A program made the translations under genes and the position numbers. A stretch of 13,598 nt of DNA. Source: Chloroflexota bacterium. GTDB taxonomy: Bacteria; Chloroflexota; UBA6077. The stretch is from the NCBI GenBank assembly GCA_021806765.1, contig JAJZQR010000135.1, forward strand, positions 1 to 13,598, read 5' to 3'. Under the pieces are notes generated by a model. That model was not told the DNA's origin and made no database searches. It saw only the letters and a list, made by a program, of their open reading frames with translations. Below are positions 7,435 to 13,522 of this stretch, in pieces. Every line of letters starts with the position of its first letter. Within the stretch, counting starts at the first letter, position 1.

Positions 7435-8142
7435 TTAACTGTCGAGCAAGGGGATGGTTTCCAGGTGGGTGCGCATTGCCTCTCGAGCCCGCTGGGCGTC
7501 TCGGGCGACCACGGCCTGATGAATCTCTCTATGCAGGCGAAAACTGTCTTCATGTTTCGCCAGTCGGAATGTTGTACCTATCCAAATCCTCATCAGGGCG
7601 CTGGTTCCACTGGCGATGCCGACGAAGAGATCGTTATGAGAGGCAACGGCGAGGGTAAAGTGAAAATCCACGTCGGCAGAGCTGTAGGTCTCGTCATCCT
7701 TCGATGGCCAACTCGCTTCCATTCGCCCCAGCGCGTCGGCGAGGTTGGCCAGCTCTTCGGGGGTTGCCTTTGACGCCGCCAGCGCTGCTATCTCCGGCTC
7801 AAGAACCAGCCTCACCGCCATGAAGTCCCTCTGAGAGCAGTTCCTCGAGACGAAGTAGCGCTTGATGGCTTGACCGACGGTATCCGCCGGAATGTGGATC
7901 ACATAAGTCCCGCTGCCAGCTTTCATTTGGACCAGGCCCCGCTCCTGAAGCAGGCTGATCGCTTCCCGGATGGTGGAGCGATTGACGTTGAGCAATCGGG
8001 ACAACTCCCGCTCGGGCGGCAGCCTATCGCCGACGCGGATCTGCTGTGTTGTGATCATCTCCTGGATCACATCCGCTATCTGCTCGTCGAGGTTCTGACG
8101 TCGCAGTTCCAGGAGTGCAAACAACCCTCGTTGCCTGTCCAT
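7435..8142 (-). CDS. GntR-family transcriptional regulator, FadR subfamily (FCD domain)
   Basis: The start chosen is ATG at 8142 (235 residues); the longer open frame begins with a Pro/Ser-rich stretch foreign to the family. Residues about 17-85 form a winged helix-turn-helix (IRVGDRLPPERELSRLLNVNRSTIREAISLLQ then GLVQMKAGSGTYV, shown here in pieces of the motif). Residues about 105-230 form the FCD ligand domain with likely metal ligands Asp157 and His161 (DVDFH), His204 (LHREI) and His226 (RTHL). FCD regulators usually respond to organic acids or sugar acids and repress neighbouring catabolic genes. It is the first gene of the minus-strand row, divergent from the dehydrogenase, and its promoter overlaps the dehydrogenase promoter, so autoregulation and joint control of both units are likely. 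The effector is probably a pathway substrate. Confidence 0.93.
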   Translation of the reverse strand: MDRQRGLFALLELRRQNLDEQIADVIQEMITTQQIRVGDRLPPERELSRLLNVNRSTIREAISLLQERGLVQMKAGSGTYVIHIPADTVGQAIKRYFVSRNCSQRDFMAVRLVLEPEIAALAASKATPEELANLADALGRMEASWPSKDDETYSSADVDFHFTLAVASHNDLFVGIASGTSALMRIWIGTTFRLAKHEDSFRLHREIHQAVVARDAQRAREAMRTHLETIPLLDS

Positions 8143-8257
8143 CTTTAGACCAACCCTCTCTTGCTGATCGGCACTGACCGTAGACCGGGGACGCTGTCCA
8201 CATTTGGATGGATTGCTGGGTGGCACAGTGGCCGTATGGACCGGTGGCCGGACCAAT

Positions 8258-8270
8258 TGCTATAATAGCA
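8258..8270 (+). promoter_or_regulatory. Extended -10 for the dehydrogenase, inside a 13-bp palindrome
   Basis: TGCTATAATAGCA is symmetric around its central base. Read on the plus strand it gives the extended -10 TGCTATAAT (8258-8266); read on the minus strand it gives TGCTATTAT, the -10 of the GntR gene. No good plus-strand -35 is seen at the right distance (8238-8243 is GGACCG), so plus-strand firing would depend on the extended -10 or an activator. The leader to 8417 would be about 144 nt. The symmetry also makes it a candidate operator for the dimeric regulator. Confidence 0.55.
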
Positions 8271-8289
8271 TCAAGAGCGACCTTGTCAA
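8262..8289 (-). promoter_or_regulatory. Sigma-70-type promoter for the GntR gene
   Basis: On the minus strand a consensus -35 TTGACA (8289-8284) is followed by a 16-bp spacer and TATTAT (8267-8262), preceded by TGC, which makes it an extended -10. Transcription would start near 8255, leaving a leader of about 113 nt before the ATG at 8142. The -35 lies within a near-palindrome CTTGTCAAG (8282-8290). Confidence 0.7.
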
Positions 8290-8416
8290 GCAGTTGCTCG
8301 ATCTGTAGCTACCGGGTTCTCGGTTGTACCAGTTGTCCCGGCCTCTCCCACTACCGCCTGTCCGGGGATCGAACCCGGGGGAACTTCCGCTACTTTTGAA
8401 GGGAGGCGTTTCTAAC

Positions 8417-9391
8417 ATGGCGACCCAGCGCGCGCTGATCACGCTCGACTTTGTGCATCCCGGAGACGAGGTTGACCGACGCCTGGAGGAGGCGGGCATC
8501 CAGACCGTGTACAACGGCTGGCACGGAGGTCGAACCGAAGAGGAGATGATCGCCCTCCTGCAGGGTGTCGACGCCGTCCTAGCCGACATTGATCCCTTCA
8601 CGGCCCGGATCCTGGCCAGTGCCGATCGGCTCAAGGTGATCAGCCGGCCAGGCGTGGGGTACGACGCCATCGACGTGAAAGCAGCTTCTGCCAGGGGCAT
8701 CGCCGTGTGCACCACACCGGGCTCCAATCGCCACTCGGTGGCCGAGTTGACCCTCGCCATGATTCTCCAATGTGCGCGAAAGATCATGGAGAACGAAGCC
8801 GAAGTCCGAAGAGGGGGCTGGGCCCGCGTGGTGGGCAACGAGATAGCGGGAAGCATCTTGGGCATCGTTGGCCTAGGGACCATCGGCAAGGAGGTTGCCC
8901 AGAGGGCTAAGGCCTTCGAGATGCGACTCCTGGCCTACGATCTGGTGCAGGATCAGCAGTTTGCGGAGGAACACCAGGTTACCTACGTCCCGCTGGAGCA
9001 GTTGCTGCGGGAAAGCGACTACATCAGCCTGCACATCCTTCTGGATCAGCGAACCCGCCACTTGGTCAACGCCGAGCGCATAGCCATGATGAAACCATCC
9101 GCCTATCTGATCAACACGGCGCGCGGTCCCATCGTAGACGAGGAGGCCCTCATCCAGGCCTTGAAGGAAAGTCGGATAGCGGGCGCCGCGTTGGACGTCT
9201 TCACGCAGGAACCGCTGCCCATGGACAGCCCCCTGCGGGGTCTGGACAATGTGTATCTCTACCCTCACCTGGCAGGATCAACCCAGGAGGTCTTCAAGGC
9301 GTCGGGGTGGATGGCAGCGCAGAACGTGGTCCGGGTCCTACGGGGGGAAAGGCCTCTACATATCGTGAACCCTGAGGTCTTGCAGAAGTAG
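8417..9391 (+). CDS. D-2-hydroxyacid dehydrogenase (SerA-like family)
   Basis: The start chosen is ATG at 8417 (324 residues), with AGGGAGG upstream and family sequence beginning at once. The protein has the D-isomer-specific 2-hydroxyacid dehydrogenase layout: a split substrate domain, NAD-binding GLGTIG at 152-157, Asp175 after the second strand as an NAD-preferring acidic residue, and the catalytic trio Arg236 (INTARG), Glu265 (TQEPLP) and His284 (YPHLAGST). It would interconvert a D-2-hydroxy acid and the 2-keto acid with NAD in the cytoplasm. The short form without a regulatory ACT domain, and the catabolic neighbours, speak against a serine-biosynthesis role. It is transcribed away from the GntR regulator with a shared promoter region, so it is probably part of the same pathway. 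A weak hairpin with a bulge (9410-9436) follows the stop, without a T-run. Confidence 0.92.
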   Translation: MATQRALITLDFVHPGDEVDRRLEEAGIQTVYNGWHGGRTEEEMIALLQGVDAVLADIDPFTARILASADRLKVISRPGVGYDAIDVKAASARGIAVCTTPGSNRHSVAELTLAMILQCARKIMENEAEVRRGGWARVVGNEIAGSILGIVGLGTIGKEVAQRAKAFEMRLLAYDLVQDQQFAEEHQVTYVPLEQLLRESDYISLHILLDQRTRHLVNAERIAMMKPSAYLINTARGPIVDEEALIQALKESRIAGAALDVFTQEPLPMDSPLRGLDNVYLYPHLAGSTQEVFKASGWMAAQNVVRVLRGERPLHIVNPEVLQK

Positions 9392-9562
9392 GTAGCGGCT
9401 GCTCCAAAGGCACCCCTTTGTCGTCGGGGCAGGTGCTGGTCCAGGGCATGACCCGTCTACGCCGGCGAGATCACATGCTGGAGGCCTGTCGTTGGACAGG
9501 ACGGCGGTGTTGGACGTGGCGCCACACCGACGGCGGTTGGCGTCGACGAAGGTTGAGCGTCG

Positions 9563-9591
9563 TTGCCACCGATCGGGGGCTGGGCTACAAT
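9563..9591 (+). promoter_or_regulatory. Sigma-70-type promoter for the AOR-MoaD pair
   Basis: TTGCCA (9563-9568) and TACAAT (9586-9591), each one base from consensus, are separated by exactly 17 bp. Transcription would start near 9598, giving a leader of about 80 nt. The rest of the 9392-9676 interval holds a 10-bp perfect palindrome GTGGCGCCAC, about 50 nt upstream of the -35, and no believable gene; the short open frames there have no ribosome site or family resemblance. Confidence 0.65.
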
Positions 9592-9676
9592 GTCGTGAGC
9601 GAAGCCGGCACGGACGCCGGTGGACTCCTGGCATCCACAACAGGGAGATGAGTTGATCGAACTGGGAGGAGCGGAC

Positions 9677-11557
9677 ATGGTTGACAGCAGTTTCCCGAAG
9701 GGATACGCCGGCAAGTTGCTGCGGGTGGATCTATCCACCGGCAGCCTCACCGAGGAGCGGTGGGACTCCGACGGCCTGCGGAAGTGGCTGGGGGGCAGCG
9801 GCGTCGGGGCCAAGATCCTCTACGACGAGGTGGGCTCCTCCGTCCAGTGGTCCGACCCGGCGAACCGGCTGATCATGGCGACCGGTCCCCTGGCCGGGAC
9901 CACGGTGATGGGGACCGGGACCGTCTCCTTCGTGACAAAGGGGGCGCTGACCGGCGGGGCCACCACCAGTCAGGCCAACGGCTTCATGGGGGCCTACATG
10001 AAGTTCTCCGGCTTCGACGCCGTAATCGTGCAGGGGCAATCGCCCAAATGGGTGTACCTCTACCTTCACGACGGCGTGGCGGAGCTGAGGGACGCGGGGC
10101 ACCTTGTGGGGCTGGATAGCTACGACCTTCAGGATAGGATCACCGAGGAGCTGGGGAAGAAGGAGCGGCAGCTGAGCGTCCTGGGGGTGGGGCCCGCCGG
10201 GGAGCATCTGGTGCGCTTCGCGGCCATCGCGGGCGACAAGGGCCACGTAGCCGGACATAACGGCACCGGCGCCGTGATGGGCTCCAAGCGGCTGAAGGCT
10301 TTCGTGGCCGAGCGGGGGCAGCGGTTCCCCGTCGCCGACGAGAAGGCCCTCAAGGAGCGGGCCAACAAGATCATCGAGGAGATCCTGGCCGCGCCGGTGG
10401 CGAGGAGCATATACGACTCCGGCACTATGAACAGCGTGGTGGGTGCCGAGAAGGGCGGCTGGCTACCGGTCAAGAACTACACCACCAACCTGTTTCCCGA
10501 GATACCCCACTTCATGCGGCAGGAGTACGAGCAGAAGTGGGAGTTGGAGCGGATGCCCTGCTGGGCCTGCCGCACCAAGCACCTGCACATGGTGACCATC
10601 ACCGAGGGGAAGTACGCGGGCTTCAAGGGTGAGGAGCCGGAGTACGAGCAGTGGGCGGCCTGGGGCTCCCAGGTGGGCAACACCGATCCTGCGGCGGCCC
10701 TGGTGCTGAGCAACCTGGTGGACCGCCTAGGGGTGGACACCAACGAGGCCGGCTGGCTCATCGGCTGGGTCATCGAGTGCTACGAGAAGGGGATCCTGAG
10801 CAAGGAAGAGACGGGTGGCCTGGAGATGACCTGGGGCAACGTCGACGCGATGGTGGCGATGCTCCACAAGATCGCCCGCCGGGAGGGGATCGGCGATCTG
10901 CTGGCGGAAGGGGTCAAGCGGGCTTCCGAGAAGCTGGGCCGTGGCAGCGAGGAGCTGGCCATATACAACCTGAAGGGGAACTCCCCGCGGGGCCACGACC
11001 ATCGAACCCGCTGGGTGGAGATGGTGGACAGCTGCGTCTCGGATACCGGCACCATCGAGGTGGGACCGGCGTGGCTCCCGGCGGAGCAGGGCGCAAAGGC
11101 GAACCCCGATCTCCACAACTGGGAAGACATCGCCGATCAGCTTGGCAAGCACAACGGGCGCATGACGTTCGAGGATAGCCTGGGGATTTGCCGCTTCACC
11201 AGCCGGACCACCATGGAGGGGCTGGGCAAAGCGATCGAGGCGGCCACCGGCTGGGAGGGCTTCACCCCCGACGAGGCCATGGCCGTCGGCCGGAGGATCA
11301 GCAACCTGCTGCGGGTCTTCAACCTGCGGAGCGGCCTCGGCCCCGAACTGGAGTGGCCCTCCAAGCGGTACGGGTCGATCCCCGTGGACGGGCCCATGGC
11401 CGGCAAGAGCATCCTGGAGCACTGGGATGACATGCGCCGCCGCTACTACGAGCTGATGGGGTGGGACTTCGAGACCGGGCGCCCGCTGCCGGACACCCTC
11501 CGGAATCTGGGATTGGCGGACCTGATACCGGATGCCTGGCCCGGGGTGGCTCGGTAG
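9677..11557 (+). CDS. aor: Aldehyde:ferredoxin oxidoreductase (tungsten/molybdenum pterin, AOR family)
   Basis: The start chosen is ATG at 9677 (626 residues), preceded by GGGAGGAG at good distance. AOR-family marks are GYAGKLLRVDLSTG (9-22), GPLAG (70-74), ALTGGATTSQANGFMGAYMKFSGFD split over 90-114, VGPAGEHLVRFAAI (171-184), GHNGTGAVMGSKRLKA (193-208), PRGHDHR (437-443) and DSLGICRF (500-507). The enzyme oxidises aldehydes to acids with ferredoxin, using a bis-pterin tungsten centre and one [4Fe-4S] cluster. The cluster ligands are normally CxxCxxxC plus a distant cysteine. Here Cys295, Cys298 and Cys505 are present but the third position is His302, so either histidine serves as ligand or the cluster is altered. 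The MoaD-like gene follows at once. It could remove an aldehyde made by the lyase pathway upstream, though the different base composition argues for a separate unit. Confidence 0.93.
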   Translation: MVDSSFPKGYAGKLLRVDLSTGSLTEERWDSDGLRKWLGGSGVGAKILYDEVGSSVQWSDPANRLIMATGPLAGTTVMGTGTVSFVTKGALTGGATTSQANGFMGAYMKFSGFDAVIVQGQSPKWVYLYLHDGVAELRDAGHLVGLDSYDLQDRITEELGKKERQLSVLGVGPAGEHLVRFAAIAGDKGHVAGHNGTGAVMGSKRLKAFVAERGQRFPVADEKALKERANKIIEEILAAPVARSIYDSGTMNSVVGAEKGGWLPVKNYTTNLFPEIPHFMRQEYEQKWELERMPCWACRTKHLHMVTITEGKYAGFKGEEPEYEQWAAWGSQVGNTDPAAALVLSNLVDRLGVDTNEAGWLIGWVIECYEKGILSKEETGGLEMTWGNVDAMVAMLHKIARREGIGDLLAEGVKRASEKLGRGSEELAIYNLKGNSPRGHDHRTRWVEMVDSCVSDTGTIEVGPAWLPAEQGAKANPDLHNWEDIADQLGKHNGRMTFEDSLGICRFTSRTTMEGLGKAIEAATGWEGFTPDEAMAVGRRISNLLRVFNLRSGLGPELEWPSKRYGSIPVDGPMAGKSILEHWDDMRRRYYELMGWDFETGRPLPDTLRNLGLADLIPDAWPGVAR

Positions 11558-11561
11558 TCCG

Positions 11562-11858
11562 ATGCGCATCAAGGTCGAGATCCTACCCTGGCTCAGCGAC
11601 ACGCTGAGGCCGGGAACCGTCGGCAGCCTCCGCTTCGAGCACCAGACGGCGGGCACCACCGTCGGCGACCTGCTGGAGGATCTGGCGGAGGCGGATCCTG
11701 CCTTTGGGCGGCTGATCTACGATCGGAAGGCCCGCGAGCTGCGCTATCCCGCTAGGGCCATCGTCAACGAGCAGCTGCTGGAGTTTCTCCAGGGGCTGGA
11801 CACACCGCTCGCGGAGGGGGATACCGTCTCCTTCATGGCGGCCTATACCGGCGGGTAG
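11562..11858 (+). CDS. MoaD/ThiS-like sulfur carrier protein with C-terminal Gly-Gly
   Basis: The start chosen is ATG at 11562 (98 residues), 4 nt after the AOR stop. The beta-grasp pattern is clear: MRIKVEIL at the start, the TVGDLLEDLAEADPAFGRLI helix region, AIVNEQLLEFLQGLDTPLAEGD and the end VSFMAAYTGG. The terminal Gly-Gly is what MoeB/ThiF-type enzymes adenylate and thiocarboxylate so that MoaD can donate sulfur to molybdopterin. A MoaD-like protein directly behind an AOR is a known arrangement and points to supply of the tungsten/molybdenum pterin cofactor. The other cofactor genes are not here. At 98 residues it is slightly longer than classical MoaD (about 80), with an insert in the first third (LSDTLRPGTVGSL). 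It overlaps the convergent pdxT by 16 nt. Confidence 0.88.
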   Translation: MRIKVEILPWLSDTLRPGTVGSLRFEHQTAGTTVGDLLEDLAEADPAFGRLIYDRKARELRYPARAIVNEQLLEFLQGLDTPLAEGDTVSFMAAYTGG

Positions 11859-12439
11859 GTAGGTAGGTAGCTGGCCATCTCCAGGAACAGCTGGTGGAAG
11901 CGGAGATCGTCGGTCAACTCCGGATGGAAGGCGGTGGCCAGCAGCTTCCCCTGGCGGGCGGCGGCGATCCGGCCGTCAGGCAGCCTGGCGAGGACCTCCA
12001 CCCTCTCGCCGATGCCGTCCACGATGGGCGCTCGAATGAAGACCGCCCGGAAGGGCTTCTCCCCCAGGGCCGGCACCGGCAGCTCCGCCTCGAAGCTGTC
12101 CAGCTGCCGGCCGAAGGCGTTGCGGACCACCTTGAGGTCCATCAGGTCGAGGCTGTGCACCCGCTCGTCCTCCACCTCCTTGGACAGCATGATCATCCCG
12201 GCGCAGGTGCCCCAGAGGGGCAGCCCTCGCCGCGCCATCTCCAGGAGGGGCTGCCTCAGGCCGTAGCCGTCCATCAGCAGACTGATGGTGGTGCTCTCGC
12301 CTCCGGGGATCACCAGGCCGTCCAGCCCCGCCAACTCCCCTGGGAGCCGCACCTCGACGGTGTCGGCCCCCAGCCGTCGAAGTGCCTGGCCGTGCTCCAG
12401 GAAAGCCCCCTGAAGAGCTAGGACGCCGATGCGAGCCAT
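11843..12439 (-). CDS. pdxT: Pyridoxal 5'-phosphate synthase glutaminase subunit PdxT
   Basis: This 198-residue class I glutamine amidotransferase supplies ammonia to PdxS for direct synthesis of pyridoxal phosphate. Family marks are IGVLALQGAFLEHG (4-17), VIPGGEST (43-50), the nucleophile Cys79 in WGTCAGMI and the His172/Glu174 pair in FHPELTDD, which complete the catalytic triad. Length is normal apart from a short Pro/Tyr tail encoded by the tetranucleotide run. The ATG at 12439 lies 1 nt after the pdxS stop, with a GGGGGTGG ribosome site inside pdxS, so the two are co-translated, as expected for a subunit pair. It ends head-on against the MoaD-like gene with no terminator visible between them. 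Confidence 0.97.
   Translation of the reverse strand: MARIGVLALQGAFLEHGQALRRLGADTVEVRLPGELAGLDGLVIPGGESTTISLLMDGYGLRQPLLEMARRGLPLWGTCAGMIMLSKEVEDERVHSLDLMDLKVVRNAFGRQLDSFEAELPVPALGEKPFRAVFIRAPIVDGIGERVEVLARLPDGRIAAARQGKLLATAFHPELTDDLRFHQLFLEMASYLPTYPPV
11854..11870. repeat. GGTA tetranucleotide run at the moaD-like/pdxT convergent end
   Basis: Four and a quarter units of GGTA run from the last glycine codon and stop of the MoaD-like gene into the last codons of pdxT, where they encode the tail YLPTYP on the other strand. Unit gain or loss would leave the MoaD-like protein unchanged, because its stop lies in the first unit, but would shift the reading frame of the last pdxT codons. Confidence 0.85.
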
Positions 12440-12440
12440 G

Positions 12441-13322
12441 CTACCACCCCCTGGTTGCCAGCCGTTCCTCGCCGCTCAGGGTGGAGAGCTCGATGCCGGG
12501 CATGGCCGACCCCAGTCCGCGGGAGACCTCGGCGATGATCTTCGGGTCGTTGTAGTGGGTGGTCGCCTTCACGATGGCCCTGGCCCGACGGGATGGATCC
12601 TCCGACTTGAAGATGCCCGACCCCACGAAGACGCCGTCCACCCCCAGCTGCATCATCAGCGCGGCGTCGGCCGGCGTGGCGATGCCACCCGCCGCGAAGT
12701 TGACCACCGGCATCTGGCCGGTGCGAGCCACCTCGGCCACCAGCTCGTAGGGGGCCTGGAGCTCCTTGGCCGCGGCCATCCACTCCTCCTCCGGCAGGGT
12801 GTGAAGCCTGCGGATCTCGTCCAGCACCGTGCGGGCGTGGCGGACCGCCTCGACGATGTTGCCGGTGCCTGCCTCCCCCTTGGTGCGGATCATGGCCGCC
12901 CCCTCGCCGAGCCGTCGCAGTGCCTCGCCCAGGTTGCGGCAGCCGCAGACGAAGGGGACCTTGAAGGCGTGCTTGTTGACGTGGTGGCTCTCGTCGGCCG
13001 GGGTGAGCACCTCGCTCTCGTCGACGTAGTCGATCCCCAGCGCCTCCAGCAGCTGGGCCTCGACGAAGTGGCCGATCCGGCACTTGGCCATGACGGGAAT
13101 GCTGACTGCCTCCATGATCCGGATGATCACCTCCGGATCGCTCATCCGGGCCACACCACCGGCCGCGCGAATGTCGGCCGGCACCCTCTCCAGGGCCATG
13201 ACGGCGCAGGCCCCGGCGTCCTCGGCGATCCGAGCGTGCTCGGGGGTGACGACGTCCATGATTACCCCGCCCTTCAGCATCTGGGCGAGTCCCTTCTTAA
13301 CCGTCCAGGTTGCCTGTTCCAT
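12441..13322 (-). CDS. pdxS: Pyridoxal 5'-phosphate synthase lyase subunit PdxS
   Basis: This 293-residue TIM-barrel protein makes pyridoxal phosphate from ribose 5-phosphate, glyceraldehyde 3-phosphate and ammonia from PdxT. The two catalytic lysines are visible: Lys80 in [10 protein letters not shown] and Lys148 in [12 protein letters not shown], with Asp23 in [10 protein letters not shown] and the phosphate-binding [12 protein letters not shown] and [11 protein letters not shown] loops. Length and sequence are those of a standard bacterial PdxS. The ATG at 13322 follows a near-perfect ribosome site, AAGGAGGTG (13335-13327). The leader carries a foldback repeat that can pair with the edge of that site. 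It is divergent from a PdxR-like regulator gene, whose product probably controls it. Confidence 0.98.
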   Translation of the reverse strand: MEQATWTVKKGLAQMLKGGVIMDVVTPEHARIAEDAGACAVMALERVPADIRAAGGVARMSDPEVIIRIMEAVSIPVMAKCRIGHFVEAQLLEALGIDYVDESEVLTPADESHHVNKHAFKVPFVCGCRNLGEALRRLGEGAAMIRTKGEAGTGNIVEAVRHARTVLDEIRRLHTLPEEEWMAAAKELQAPYELVAEVARTGQMPVVNFAAGGIATPADAALMMQLGVDGVFVGSGIFKSEDPSRRARAIVKATTHYNDPKIIAEVSRGLGSAMPGIELSTLSGEERLATRGW

Positions 13323-13332
13323 TCTTCACCTC

Positions 13333-13374
13333 CTTGGTGTCTGCGGACAACCACAAAGACACCAAGACACCAAG
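13333..13374 (-). promoter_or_regulatory. Leader hairpin touching the pdxS ribosome binding site
   Basis: In the pdxS message AGACACCAAG (13342-13333), whose last bases begin the ribosome site, can pair perfectly over 10 bp with CTTGGTGTCT at 13366-13357, or with the same sequence at 13374-13365. The duplicated upstream partner is also the inner arm of the larger foldback repeat, so the two structures exclude each other. Only the first three bases of the ribosome site would be covered. Any effect on translation is an inference. Confidence 0.45.
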
Positions 13375-13417
13375 CCTTCTCTCCGGCTCAACCTCGTGTC
13401 CTGGTGTCTTCGCGGTT
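13349..13417. repeat. Imperfect foldback repeat in the pdxS leader (MITE-like)
   Basis: Arms 13349-13374 and 13392-13417 are reverse complements at 21 of 26 positions, with a 17-nt loop. The arms consist of short direct units of the type GACACCAAG. I recall similar paired ACCA/AAGACACCAAGACACC intergenic sequences scattered in several environmental genomes, which suggests a dispersed element. There is no transposase or clear target duplication here. Confidence 0.6.
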
Positions 13418-13458
13418 AGTTCCCGCTGCAAGGTCTATGCGGGCATAGGGTAACGTCC

Positions 13459-13509
13459 AAAGTGGACTTCCGCAAGATCCACTTCTGTGCGATTATAGGG
13501 TACCACTTA
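13459..13509. promoter_or_regulatory. Three PdxR-like boxes between pdxS and pdxR
   Basis: AAAGTGGACTT lies at 13459-13469 on the plus strand, GAAGTGGATCTT at 13485-13474 and TAAGTGGTA at 13509-13501 on the minus strand. All share the core AAGTGGW, which matches the motif I recall for the MocR-type activator PdxR of Corynebacterium (AAAGTGGW followed by CTA). The first two form an inverted pair with an 11-bp gap between AAGTGGA arms. The first is also part of the small palindrome GTCCAAAGTGGAC (13455-13467). Placement next to pdxST and a PdxR-like gene supports the reading. Confidence 0.65.
13492..13497 (-). promoter_or_regulatory. Consensus -10 box for pdxS transcription
   Basis: TATAAT on the minus strand. 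No -35 resembling TTGACA lies 16-18 bp upstream, where a PdxR-like box occupies the spacer, as would suit an activator-dependent promoter. Transcription would start near 13485 with a leader of about 160 nt that includes the whole foldback repeat. A weaker alternative (TTGCGG, 17 bp, TACCCT) lies just downstream on the same strand. Confidence 0.45.
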
Positions 13510-13522
13510 TGAGGAGGGGACC

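Noticed and set aside
8350..8420. A tRNA gene on the minus strand
   Set aside because: Only the T-arm is present; no pairing acceptor strand, anticodon arm or D-arm can be drawn, and the region runs into the dehydrogenase start.
9418..9651. Small plus-strand frame of 77 codons between the dehydrogenase and AOR
   Set aside because: Arg/Trp/Gly-rich, no ribosome site, and it spans the predicted AOR promoter.
10727..11659. Minus-strand open frame of 310 codons inside the AOR gene
   Set aside because: Antisense shadow of a well-supported coding region; composition is Pro/Ala/Gly/Arg-rich without domain motifs.
12429..13448. Long plus-strand open frame of 339 codons over pdxS
   Set aside because: It lies antisense to a certain pdxS, is rich in His/Gly/Leu/Arg as mirror frames of GC-rich genes are, and has no family resemblance.
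13435..13448. CTATGCGGGCATAG palindrome as a terminator or operator
   Set aside because: Six-base arms with a 2-base loop, no T-run and no second copy; too little to support a call.
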